From contig CAZCPY010000029.1 in NCBI GenBank assembly GCA_964499865.1, positions 1 to 29,062 on the forward strand: a stretch of DNA of 29,062 nt. The letters are read 5' to 3'. Numbering within the stretch: position 1 is the first letter of the stretch; each line of letters starts with the position of its first letter. Under the pieces are notes generated by a model that saw only the letters and a program-made list of their open reading frames with translations, did no database searches and was not told the origin of the DNA. The position numbers and the translations under genes are program-made. Below, in pieces: positions 7,527 to 14,531 of the stretch. This DNA comes from JANOGU01 sp964499865 (GTDB lineage: Bacteria > Pseudomonadota > Alphaproteobacteria > Rhodobacterales > Rhodobacteraceae).

Positions 7527-8291
7527 CTATCCCGCGAAGAACCGCGGTGCACGCTTCTGCCGGAATGCCGCCACCCCTTCGACGAAGTCGGCCGAGGCTG
7601 CGCACCGCCCCTGTCCCGCGGCCTCGATGTTCAGCTGGGCCGCCAGTTCGTTGCCCCACGAGGCCCGCAGCGCGGCCCGGATCTCGCGGTAGGCCACCGT
7701 CGGCCCGGCCGCCAGCGCCGCTGCGCGGGCGGCCACCTGTCCCGGGAAATCGGCATCCGGCACCGCCTCCCAGATCATCCCCCAGTCCGCCGCCTGCCGG
7801 GCACTGACCGGCTCGGCAAACAGCATCGCCCCCATCGCCCGAGCCTGGCCCACCAGCCGCGGCAGCACCCAGGTCCCGCCCGCATCGGGCATCAGCCCGA
7901 TCCGCGTGAAGGCCTGCACGAAGACGGCGCTGTCGGCGGCGATCACCACGTCGCAGACCAGCGCGAGGTTCGCCCCCGCCCCCGCCGCCACCCCGTTCAC
8001 GGCGGCGATCACCGGCACCGGGCAGTCCGCAATGGCGCGCAGCATCGGCTCGTATTCCTCGGCCAGGATGCGGCTGACCTCCGCCGGCCCGATCCCTTCG
8101 GCGCCCAGGTCCTGCCCCGCACAGAAGCCCCGGCCCGCCCCGGTCAGCACCACCGCCCGCGCGGAGACGCCGGCCAGGGCCCCGGTGATCCGCGCCCGCA
8201 TCTCCCGGTTCAGCGCATTCATCACGCCCGGGCGGTTCAGCGTGACCGTCCGCACGCCGCCTGCCTCTGCCACCAGCACCGGATCGTCCAA
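7527..8291 (-). CDS. Enoyl-CoA hydratase/isomerase family protein, PaaG-like
   Basis: The product is 254 aa from a TTG start at 8291. The start has GGAGG six bases upstream and aligns with the usual N-terminus of the family. An ATG at 8312 would add seven residues but lacks a proper ribosome-binding site. It has the crotonase fold with a CoA-binding oxyanion-hole segment (FCAGQDLGA, about 56-64) and NGVAAGAGANLALVCD (about 98-113). MPDAGGTWVLPRLVGQARAM keeps the Asp characteristic of PaaG, the ring-opening 1,2-epoxyphenylacetyl-CoA isomerase, rather than the second Glu of true hydratases. No other paa genes are nearby. It sits behind ccmF-ccmH on the same strand, so co-transcription is possible. 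The exact substrate is uncertain. Confidence 0.88.
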   Translation of the reverse strand: MDDPVLVAEAGGVRTVTLNRPGVMNALNREMRARITGALAGVSARAVVLTGAGRGFCAGQDLGAEGIGPAEVSRILAEEYEPMLRAIADCPVPVIAAVNGVAAGAGANLALVCDVVIAADSAVFVQAFTRIGLMPDAGGTWVLPRLVGQARAMGAMLFAEPVSARQAADWGMIWEAVPDADFPGQVAARAAALAAGPTVAYREIRAALRASWGNELAAQLNIEAAGQGRCAASADFVEGVAAFRQKRAPRFFAG

Positions 8292-8337
8292 CGATCGCCT
8301 CCGCCCGTTCATCTCTTTGCAAGTATCCCACGGGGGT

Positions 8338-8358
8338 GCGGGGGTGTGAAACCCCCGC
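8338..8358 (-). terminator. GC-rich hairpin between ccmH and the PaaG-like gene
   Basis: Arms GCGGGGGT and ACCCCCGC with a 5-base loop form a perfect 8-bp stem. No T tract follows on the minus strand, so it may be an RNA-stability or partial-termination element rather than a strong intrinsic terminator. Confidence 0.35.
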
Positions 8359-8388
8359 TGCGACCGCCGGGCGCCGCGGAACGCCCGC

Positions 8389-8859
8389 TCAGTCGCGCAT
8401 CAGCTCTGCCAGGCGGACCTCTTCCTCGGCCGACAGCAGGGCGGCGGGATCGGCGGCGCGGCGGCGGCGCAGGTAGGCCAGCGCCAGGCCCCCGCCAAGG
8501 ATCAGCAGCACCGGCCCCGCCAGCCACAGCGCCCAGTTCGCCCCCCGCACCGGCGGGTTCAGGAGCACATACTCGCCGAAGCGCGCGACGAGGAAATCCA
8601 GCACCTCGGCATCGCTGTCGCCCGCCACCAGCCGCTCGCGGATGAGAAGGCGCAGGTTGCGGGCGATGGCGGCGTTGGAATCGTCGATGTTCTCCGACCG
8701 GCAGACGACGCAGCGCACCTCGCGCGACAGGGCGCGCGCGCGCGCCTCCAGCGCGGGGTCGGCCAGGATCTCGTCGGGCAGCACCGCGAACGCAGGGCCG
8801 CCGGGCGCCACCGCCAGCCACAGCGCCAGGGCCGGGGCCGCAAGCCGGCCGGCGGTCAT
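8389..8859 (-). CDS. ccmH: Cytochrome c-type biogenesis protein CcmH (CycL)
   Basis: The product is 156 aa and is membrane-anchored and periplasmic. An N-terminal signal peptide (about residues 1-25, LALWLAVAPGGPAFA) precedes the conserved thiol motif RCVVC (about 49-53) and SENIDDSNAAIARNLR. A membrane helix (GANWALWLAGPVLLILGGGLAL) follows near residues 107-128, then a short acidic cytoplasmic tail. In system I cytochrome c maturation, CcmH and its partners reduce apocytochrome c cysteines so that heme can be attached by CcmF. Its ATG overlaps the ccmF stop codon (ATGA), showing tight coupling with ccmF. Length fits the short CcmH/CycL form that lacks the TPR half; no ccmI follows. Confidence 0.94.
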   Translation of the reverse strand: MTAGRLAAPALALWLAVAPGGPAFAVLPDEILADPALEARARALSREVRCVVCRSENIDDSNAAIARNLRLLIRERLVAGDSDAEVLDFLVARFGEYVLLNPPVRGANWALWLAGPVLLILGGGLALAYLRRRRAADPAALLSAEEEVRLAELMRD

Positions 8860-10796
8860 TCGGCCGGCACCCCGGCCGTCGGCGTCCGCCGCGCCCCGGC
8901 CGCCACGCGCCAGCGCCGGTCCGACAGGCTCAGGAGCCCCCCAAGCGCCATCATTGCCGCGCCCGCCCAGAGCCAGTTGGCAAAGGGCTTGATGTGGCTG
9001 CGCACCGCCCAGCCGCCGCCGTCCTGCGGGTCGCCCACCACCAGGTAGATGTCGCGCAGCACACCGTAGCCGATCGCGGCCTCGGTCGTGGGCATCCCGG
9101 CCACCGGGTAGACGCGCTTTTCGGGTTGCAGCACCGCCACCGCGGCGCCGTCGCGCGTCACCGTCATTGTCGCCATGGTGGACCGGTAGTTCGGCCCCGG
9201 CACCTCTTCCACCCGGTCCAGCGTCACCGTGTAGGGGCCAAGCGGCCAGCTGTCGCCGACGCGCGCGACCCGGATGTCCTCGACCGTCCAGGCGTTGATC
9301 GCGGCCATGGCAAAGACGGTCACGCCGAAGCCGCCATGCGCGACGGCCTTGCCGAGGTCGGCGCGCGGCACCCGGCCGCGGCGGGCGCGGGTCCACAGGT
9401 CGGTCGCCGCCCCGAAGGCCACCCAGGCGCCGAGCACGAGGCCGACAGGCCCGAGCGCCGACCGTCCGGTCTGCAAGGCGAAGGCAAGCGCCATCAGGGC
9501 CGTGGCAAGCACCGCCGCGGGCAGCAGCAGGCGCCACGGGCCGGCGGCGCCGCGCTTCCAGGCGAGCATCGCGCCAAGCGGCAGGATCAGCGCGAGGACC
9601 ACCATGAAGGGGGTGAAGGCGGCGTCGAAGAACGGCTCGCCGACCGAGATCTTGGCGCCCCAGCCGATCTCGGCGATCAGCGGCCAGAGCGTGCCGAGAA
9701 AGACCACGAAGCAGGACACCGACAGGATGACGTTGTTGGCAACCAGCGCGCCTTCGCGCGACAGCGGGGCGAAGACGCCCTTCGCCTCCAGCCTGCCCGC
9801 GCGGACGGCGAACAGGGTCAGCCCCCCGCCGACGAAGGCCGCGAGGATCAGCAGGATGAAGATGCCGCGTTTGGGGTCGCTGGCGAAGGCGTGCACCGAT
9901 GTGAGGACGCCGGAACGGACAAGGAAGGTGCCCAGCAGCGAAAAGCCGAAGGCGAGGATGGCCAGCAGGATCGTCCAGGCCTTGAGGCTTTCGCGCTTTT
10001 CCACGACGATGGCCGAATGCAGCAGCGCGGTGGCGATCAGCCAGGGCATGAACGAGGCGTTTTCGACCGGATCCCAGAACCAGACGCCGCCCCAGCCCAG
10101 CTCGTAATAGGCCCACCACGACCCCAGCGCGATGCCGATGGTCAGGAACACCCAGGCGGCCAGCGTCCAGGGCCTGACCCAGCGGCCCCAGGCCGCATCC
10201 ACCCGCCCCTCGATCAGGGCCGCGATGGCAAAGGAAAACGCCACGCTCAGACCCACATAGCCCAGATACAGGAAAGGCGGGTGGATCGCGAGGCCCACGT
10301 CCTGCAACAGCGGGTTCAGGTCGCGCCCGTTGAAGGGCGGGATCGCCAGCCGCAGGAACGGGTTCGAGGTCAGCAGCAGAAAGGCCAGGAACGCCACCCC
10401 CACCGACCCCTGCACCGCCAGCACCCGCGCCCGCAGCCGCAGGGGCAGCCCGCGTCCGAACACTGCCGCAGTGGCGCCGAACAGCGACAGGATCAGCACC
10501 CACAGAAGCAGCGACCCCTCGTGGTTGCCCCAGACGCCGGTGATCTTGTAGAGCAGGGGCTTGGCGGTGTGGGAATTCGCCGTAACCACCTTCAGCGAGA
10601 AGTCCGAGGTGACGAAGGCCCACATCAGCGCTGCGAAGGACACCGCCACCAGCACCAGCTGCACCACCGCCGCAGGCGCCGCCACCGCCATCCAGCTGCC
10701 CCAGCCGCGCGCCGCGCCCACCATCGGCACGGTGGCCTGCACCAGCGCCACCATCAGCGCCAGCACCAGCGCGAAATGCCCAATTTCGACAATCAT
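8856..10796 (-). CDS. ccmF: Cytochrome c heme lyase subunit CcmF
   Basis: This 646-aa polytopic inner-membrane protein is the heme lyase of system I cytochrome c maturation. It receives heme from holo-CcmE and attaches it to CXXCH apocytochromes. The WWD-type heme-handling domain is visible as GSWWAYYELGWGGVWFWDPVENASFMPWL. Further signature stretches are NSHTAKPLLYKITGVWGNHEGSLLLWVL and GTFLVRSGVLTSVHAFASDP. About 14-15 hydrophobic helices and a large periplasmic C-terminal region are present. The start at 10796 (MIVEIGHFALVLALM) begins directly in the first helix; longer versions add Arg-rich sequence. Length matches the family. The gene is divergent from sat-cysC and overlaps ccmH. Confidence 0.97.
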   Translation of the reverse strand: MIVEIGHFALVLALMVALVQATVPMVGAARGWGSWMAVAAPAAVVQLVLVAVSFAALMWAFVTSDFSLKVVTANSHTAKPLLYKITGVWGNHEGSLLLWVLILSLFGATAAVFGRGLPLRLRARVLAVQGSVGVAFLAFLLLTSNPFLRLAIPPFNGRDLNPLLQDVGLAIHPPFLYLGYVGLSVAFSFAIAALIEGRVDAAWGRWVRPWTLAAWVFLTIGIALGSWWAYYELGWGGVWFWDPVENASFMPWLIATALLHSAIVVEKRESLKAWTILLAILAFGFSLLGTFLVRSGVLTSVHAFASDPKRGIFILLILAAFVGGGLTLFAVRAGRLEAKGVFAPLSREGALVANNVILSVSCFVVFLGTLWPLIAEIGWGAKISVGEPFFDAAFTPFMVVLALILPLGAMLAWKRGAAGPWRLLLPAAVLATALMALAFALQTGRSALGPVGLVLGAWVAFGAATDLWTRARRGRVPRADLGKAVAHGGFGVTVFAMAAINAWTVEDIRVARVGDSWPLGPYTVTLDRVEEVPGPNYRSTMATMTVTRDGAAVAVLQPEKRVYPVAGMPTTEAAIGYGVLRDIYLVVGDPQDGGGWAVRSHIKPFANWLWAGAAMMALGGLLSLSDRRWRVAAGARRTPTAGVPAE

Positions 10797-10907
10797 CCGC
10801 GGCACCCCATCGTTGCGGTTCAGTCTAGGCCAGCGCCGCGCAAAGGACCACAGCCAGCTTGCCGCCCGGTCGCGGCGTTGACGCGGCCGTGATCGCGCCC
10901 GCCCGCC

Positions 10908-10947
10908 CGTGCACGCCCCGTGCACGGGGCGTGCACGCCATGTGCCG
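10908..10947. promoter_or_regulatory. Perfect 30-bp palindrome with three GTGCAC sites phased at 11 bp
   Basis: Positions 10908-10937 are identical to their reverse complement. The sequence contains GTGCAC at 10909, 10920 and 10931, exactly 11 bp apart, separated by CGCCCC and GGGGC. A degenerate fourth copy (GTGCCG) follows in the same phase at 10942. One helical-turn spacing places all sites on one DNA face, as expected for cooperative binding of a dimeric regulator. It lies between the divergent ccmF and sat-cysC starts, about 110 bp from each. The regulator is unknown to me. Confidence 0.5.
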
Positions 10948-10976
10948 CGTTTGCCCCGCCCGCCCGCAATCCGCCG

Positions 10977-11013
10977 GGGCCCGGCTTGAACCCGGGCCCG
11001 CATCGTGTCTAAG
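10977..11013 (+). promoter_or_regulatory. Possible sat-cysC promoter with embedded hairpin
   Basis: TTGAAC (10986-10991), a 16-bp spacer and TCTAAG (11008-11013) resemble a sigma-70 promoter, with predicted transcription start near 11020, about 37 bp before the sat start codon. The -35 hexamer lies in the loop of an inverted repeat, GGGCCCGG (10977-10984) and CCGGGCCC (10992-10999). The match is moderate. Confidence 0.35.
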
Positions 11014-11056
11014 CCCCGCCGAAACGACCGTTGCGTGCCCTGAAAGGCCCCTCTCC

Positions 11057-12763
11057 ATGACCCTCTTGAACCTCGCCCCGATCCCCGAGCTCTTCGTCTC
11101 CTCCGACAGCGCCCAGAAGCTGAAGGCCGAGGCGGCGGCGCTGCCGTCCTGGGACCTGACGCCGCGGCAGATCTGCGATCTCGAGCTGCTGATGAACGGC
11201 GGGTTCTTCCCGCTCAAGGGCTTCATGTCCCGGGCCGACTACGAGGGCGTGGTGGAGGGCATGCGGCTTGCCGACGGCACGCTCTGGCCGATCCCGATCA
11301 CGCTGGACGTGTCCGAGACGTTCGCCGCCGCCGTGGAACCCGGCCAGGACATCGCCCTGCGCGACCAGGAAGGCGTGATCCTCGCCATCCTGTCGGTCAC
11401 CGACCGCTGGACGCCCGACAAGGCGAACGAGGCGGCGAAGGTCTTCGGCGCCGACGATCTCGCGCACCCGGCGGTCAACTACCTGCACCACACCGCAGGC
11501 AAGGTCTACCTCGGCGGCCCGGTCACCGGCATCCAGCAGCCGGTGCACTACGACTTCAAGGCCCGCCGCGACACGCCGAACGAACTGCGCGCCCTGTTCC
11601 GCAAGCTTGGCTGGCGCAAGGTCGTGGCCTTCCAGACCCGCAACCCGCTGCACCGCGCGCACCAGGAACTGACCTTCCGCGCCGCCCGCGAGGCGCAGGC
11701 GAACCTGCTGATCCACCCCGTCGTCGGCATGACGAAACCCGGCGACGTGGACCACTTCACCCGCGTGCGCTGCTACGAGGCGGTGCTGGACAAGTATCCC
11801 GCGCAGACCACGGCGCTGTCGCTGCTGAACCTCGCCATGCGCATGGCGGGCCCGCGCGAGGCGGTCTGGCACGGCATCATCCGCCGCAACCACGGCTGCA
11901 CCCACATGATCGTGGGCCGCGACCATGCGGGGCCGGGCAAGACCTCGGCCGGCCAGGACTTCTACGACCCCTATGCCGCGCAGGTGCTGTTCCAGGAACA
12001 CCAGGCCGAGATCGGCATCCAGATGGTCGACTTCAAGCACATGGTCTATGTGCAGGAAATGGCACAGTATTTCCCGGCCAACGAAGTCCCCGCCGGGACC
12101 ACCGTGCTCGACATCTCCGGCACCGAACTGCGGCGTCGGTTGCGCGAGGGGATCGACATCCCCGAATGGTTCAGCTTCCCCGAGGTGGTGACCGAGCTTC
12201 GCCGCACCTCGCCGCCGCGGGCGAAACAGGGCTTCACCGTGTTCTTCACCGGCCTCAGCGGGTCGGGCAAGTCCACCATCGCCAACGCGCTGATGGTCAA
12301 GCTGATGGAGATGGGGGGCCGCCCCGTCACGCTGCTGGACGGCGACGTGGTGCGCAAGCACCTGTCGTCGGAACTGGGGTTCTCGAAGGACCACCGCGAC
12401 CTGAACATCAAGCGCATCGGCTATGTGGCGTCGGAGATCACCAAGAACGGCGGCATCGCGATCTGCGCCCCCATCGCGCCTTATGCCGCCACAAGGCGGG
12501 CGGTGCGCGAGATGGTCGAGGCCTTCGGCGCCTTCGTCGAGGTGCATGTCGCGACCTCCATCGAGGAATGCGAACGCCGCGACCGCAAGGGGCTGTACAA
12601 GCTCGCACGCGAGGGCAAGATCAAGGAGTTCACCGGGATTTCAGACCCCTACGAGGCGCCCGAGAAGCCCGAACTGCGGCTGGACACCGAAAGCGTGGAC
12701 GTCGACCACTGCGCCCACCTGGTGCTGCTCAAGCTCGAAGGCATGGGGCTGATCCGGGCCTGA
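11057..12763 (+). CDS. Bifunctional sulfate adenylyltransferase / adenylylsulfate kinase
   Basis: This 568-aa fusion performs both steps of sulfate activation: sulfate + ATP to APS (ATP sulfurylase), then APS + ATP to PAPS (APS kinase). The sulfurylase domain fills residues 1 to about 385. Its nucleotide-binding motifs are QTRNPLHRAH (193-202) and GRDHAGPG (from 287). The kinase domain (about 390-568) has a P-loop GLSGSGKST (399-407), DGDVVRKHLSSELGFS, and FVEVHVATSIEECERRDRKGLY. I chose the ATG at 11057 because GAAAGG lies 10 bases upstream and MTLLNLAPIPELFV fits the family N-terminus; upstream sequence is palindromic regulatory DNA. Domain order (Sat then CysC) is known from other Rhodobacterales. 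No reductase genes are adjacent. Confidence 0.95.
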   Translation: MTLLNLAPIPELFVSSDSAQKLKAEAAALPSWDLTPRQICDLELLMNGGFFPLKGFMSRADYEGVVEGMRLADGTLWPIPITLDVSETFAAAVEPGQDIALRDQEGVILAILSVTDRWTPDKANEAAKVFGADDLAHPAVNYLHHTAGKVYLGGPVTGIQQPVHYDFKARRDTPNELRALFRKLGWRKVVAFQTRNPLHRAHQELTFRAAREAQANLLIHPVVGMTKPGDVDHFTRVRCYEAVLDKYPAQTTALSLLNLAMRMAGPREAVWHGIIRRNHGCTHMIVGRDHAGPGKTSAGQDFYDPYAAQVLFQEHQAEIGIQMVDFKHMVYVQEMAQYFPANEVPAGTTVLDISGTELRRRLREGIDIPEWFSFPEVVTELRRTSPPRAKQGFTVFFTGLSGSGKSTIANALMVKLMEMGGRPVTLLDGDVVRKHLSSELGFSKDHRDLNIKRIGYVASEITKNGGIAICAPIAPYAATRRAVREMVEAFGAFVEVHVATSIEECERRDRKGLYKLAREGKIKEFTGISDPYEAPEKPELRLDTESVDVDHCAHLVLLKLEGMGLIRA

Positions 12764-12797
12764 TCCGGGCCCGATGCGGGCGGGTGGCGGGGGCCGG

Positions 12798-13025
12798 TCA
12801 GTGGACGCTGACCGGGTCCATGTCGTGCTGGCGGCTCAGCGCGAAGGCCATCGCCTTGTCACGCACCAGCGCCACCCGCAACCCGTCGGGCCGGTGGACC
12901 GACCAGATGCGGTCAAGCCCCTGCGCCTGCAGCCGGATCTCCTCGGGCAGGTCGGCCACGGCCACGGCGCGGACATAGACGATGCGGTCCTCGCCGCCCG
13001 GGATCGCCTGATACTTCGTGTCCAT
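12798..13025 (-). CDS. DUF1150 family protein
   Basis: The product is 75 aa, beginning MDTKYQAIPGGEDRIVYVRAV and ending in ALSRQHDMDPVSVH. It is one compact domain without membrane helix or signal peptide. Small proteins of this type are commonly encoded directly behind a small heat-shock protein gene in alphaproteobacteria, and that is the case here: six bases separate it from hsp20. Co-expression under the heat-shock promoter is therefore likely. Its biochemical role is unknown. It is convergent with sat-cysC (34 bp between ends). Confidence 0.82.
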   Translation of the reverse strand: MDTKYQAIPGGEDRIVYVRAVAVADLPEEIRLQAQGLDRIWSVHRPDGLRVALVRDKAMAFALSRQHDMDPVSVH

Positions 13026-13031
13026 GCTGCC

Positions 13032-13454
13032 CTACCCCTTTCGCGGCTTGCCGATCGGAATGGACTGCACCACCGGCTCGGGCACCGCGCGGCGCAGGTC
13101 GATGTTCAGAAGCCCGTGCTCCAGCCCCGCGCCGGCCACCTCGACCCCGTCGGCCAGCACGAAGGACCGCTGGAAGGCGCGCGCCGCGATGCCGCGGTGC
13201 AGGAAGACCCGGGTGCCGTCGTCGTCGCCCTGCCGGCCGCGCACGACCAGCGCGCGATCCTCGACGGTGATCGCCAGGTCCTCCTCGCGGAAGCCCGCCA
13301 CGGCCAGCGTGATGCGGTAGGCGTTCTCGGCCACCGCCTCGATGTTGAAGGGGGGATAGCCCTCGGAGGCCCCCTTGGCGGTGCGCTCGACGAGGCGTTC
13401 CAGCTGTTCGAACCCCAGCAGGTAGGGATGCGCGCCAAAGCTCAGTTTCGTCAT
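13032..13454 (-). CDS. Small heat-shock protein, Hsp20/IbpA family
   Basis: The product is 140 aa and starts at MTKLSFGAHPYLLGFEQLERLV, with AGG about seven bases upstream; an ATG 27 bases earlier is less well placed. The alpha-crystallin domain spans about residues 35-125: FNIEAVAENAYRITLAVAGF, LAITVEDRALVVRG, the acidic loop, and GLLNIDLRRAVPE. It ends with a short C-terminal tail containing SIPI, the I-x-I/V anchor used for oligomer assembly. Such proteins hold unfolding proteins in an ATP-independent way for later refolding by DnaK/GroEL. A sigma-32-like promoter lies upstream and a DUF1150 gene follows in the same unit. Confidence 0.94.
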   Translation of the reverse strand: MTKLSFGAHPYLLGFEQLERLVERTAKGASEGYPPFNIEAVAENAYRITLAVAGFREEDLAITVEDRALVVRGRQGDDDGTRVFLHRGIAARAFQRSFVLADGVEVAGAGLEHGLLNIDLRRAVPEPVVQSIPIGKPRKG

Positions 13455-13520
13455 CGTCCTGCCCTTGCGTTCAAGCGACACGACCGGGGCCCCGGATGCG
13501 GCAGCCCCAGTCAGGCCAAG

Positions 13521-13549
13521 ATATGGGGCGGGGCCCGCGGGCCCGCAAG
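13521..13549 (-). promoter_or_regulatory. Heat-shock (RpoH, sigma-32-like) promoter of hsp20
   Basis: Read on the minus strand: CTTGCGG (13549-13543), a 14-bp spacer, then CCCCATAT (13528-13521). The CTTG box and the CCCCAT-T element with this spacing match the RpoH consensus well. The predicted start lies about 60 bases before the hsp20 ATG. Confidence 0.65.
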
Positions 13550-13679
13550 GGCCGGGGCGGGGGTCTTGAAGATCCTCGCGCGGCTACCGATTTCTGACCC
13601 GTGGCCCGGGGGAATCGGCTAGCGTCCGGGCCGAAACGCACGCGACTCAGGCCACAGACCCACGCCAGCGACCGGACCG

Positions 13680-13898
13680 ATGAACGCACCCTTCGAGCTT
13701 GACACGACCGACGTGCTGCGCATCCGGCTGGAGGTGCTGCGGCGCGAACACCGCGACCTCGACGAGGCGATCCGGGCGCTGGAGGCGCAGGTGCGCCCCG
13801 ACCAGCTGATGCTGCGGCGGCTCAAGAAGCAGAAGCTGGCGCTCAAGGACCAGATCACCCGCCTTGAAGACCGCCTGATCCCCGACATCATCGCCTGA
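13680..13898 (+). CDS. DUF465 (YdcH-like) small coiled-coil protein
   Basis: The product is 72 aa. Nearly the whole chain is helical and rich in Arg, Glu and Leu. It has the family pattern LRREHRDLDEAIRALE (about residues 20-35) followed by LRRLKKQKLALKDQITRLEDRLIP (about 45-68), a two-helix coiled-coil hairpin. Function in the family is unknown. The start is an ATG with only a weak purine stretch (CGGAC) before it. It is divergent from hsp20 and lies 156 bp ahead of purE on the same strand; the double palindrome in that gap may separate the two transcripts. Confidence 0.83.
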   Translation: MNAPFELDTTDVLRIRLEVLRREHRDLDEAIRALEAQVRPDQLMLRRLKKQKLALKDQITRLEDRLIPDIIA

Positions 13899-13923
13899 CC
13901 GCAGGACGCCGGACGCGCCGGGC

Positions 13924-13977
13924 GGCAAATTCCTTGAAGAAAGGAATTTGCAAAATCCTTTCTTCAAGGATTTTGCC
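13924..13977. repeat. 54-bp AT-rich double palindrome (two complementary stem-loops)
   Basis: Two adjacent hairpins lie side by side. The first, 13926-13950, has arms CAAATTCCTT / AAGGAATTTG and loop GAAGA. The second, 13951-13975, has arms CAAAATCCTT / AAGGATTTTG and loop TCTTC. The two halves are also reverse complements of each other except at two positions, so the whole 54 bp forms one larger palindrome extended by GGC/GCC. The base composition contrasts sharply with the surrounding GC-rich DNA. It could act as a terminator for the DUF465 gene or be a dispersed palindromic repeat. Confidence 0.75.
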
Positions 13978-14001
13978 CCGCCAGAGCCCGCGCCCTGCGC
14001 C

Positions 14002-14029
14002 TTGACCCCGCCCCCCCCGCGGCTATGGT
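14002..14029 (+). promoter_or_regulatory. Probable purE-purK promoter
   Basis: TTGACC (14002-14007), a 16-bp spacer, and TATGGT (14024-14029), with expected transcription start near 14036, about 20 bases before the purE ATG. The spacer contains a run of eight C (14011-14018). Confidence 0.5.
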
Positions 14030-14054
14030 GCCGCCCTCTTTCCCGGGGGCAGGC

Positions 14055-14531
14055 ATGGCGGTTGTCGGCATCATCATGGGCTCGCAGTCCGACTGGCCCA
14101 CGATGAAGGCCGCGGCCGAGGTGCTTGACGAGCTTTCGGTGCCCCACGAGACCGCCATCGTCTCGGCCCACCGCACGCCCGACCGGCTGTGGGATTACGG
14201 CCGCACCGCGGTGGACCGCGGGCTGCGCGTCATCATCGCGGGGGCCGGGGGGGCCGCGCATCTGCCGGGGATGATGGCGTCGAAGACGCGCCTGCCGGTG
14301 ATCGGCGTGCCGGTCGAGACGCGGGCGCTCGGCGGGCAGGACAGCCTCTACTCCATCGTGCAGATGCCGCGCGGCTTTCCGGTCGCCACCATGGCCATCG
14401 GCGGGGCGGCCAACGCAGGGCTGATGGCGGCGGCGATCCTGGCGCTGTCCGACGCCGCACTCGCCGCGCGGCTGGAGGCCTGGCGCGCGGCGCTGGCGGC
14501 CTCGGTGCCCGAGGCGCCGTCGGATGGCTGA
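14055..14531 (+). CDS. purE: N5-carboxyaminoimidazole ribonucleotide mutase (PurE)
   Basis: The product is 158 aa. It converts N5-CAIR to CAIR in de novo purine synthesis, using the product of PurK. Family signatures are GIIMGSQSDWPTM (about residues 5-17), the active-site His segment VSAHRTPDRLWDY (about 42-54), and GAGGAAHLPGMMAS (about 70-83). The GIPV-like VIGVPV and the GGQDSLYSIVQMP loop follow. The start at 14055 is preceded by GGGGGCAGG and lies behind a fitting promoter; a GTG/ATG further upstream would fall in the -10 box. purK begins eight bases before this gene ends, so the pair is translationally coupled. Confidence 0.97.
   Translation: MAVVGIIMGSQSDWPTMKAAAEVLDELSVPHETAIVSAHRTPDRLWDYGRTAVDRGLRVIIAGAGGAAHLPGMMASKTRLPVIGVPVETRALGGQDSLYSIVQMPRGFPVATMAIGGAANAGLMAAAILALSDAALAARLEAWRAALAASVPEAPSDG

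Noticed and set aside
10859..11056. In-frame extension of the Sat-CysC reading frame by 66 residues upstream.
   Set aside because: The stretch is encoded by the palindromic regulatory DNA and has an Arg/Pro/Cys-rich, domain-free composition.
12764..12797. Terminator between convergent sat-cysC and DUF1150 genes.
   Set aside because: Only a weak GCCCG-ATG-CGGGC hairpin (12770-12782) is present, with a three-base loop and no T tract.
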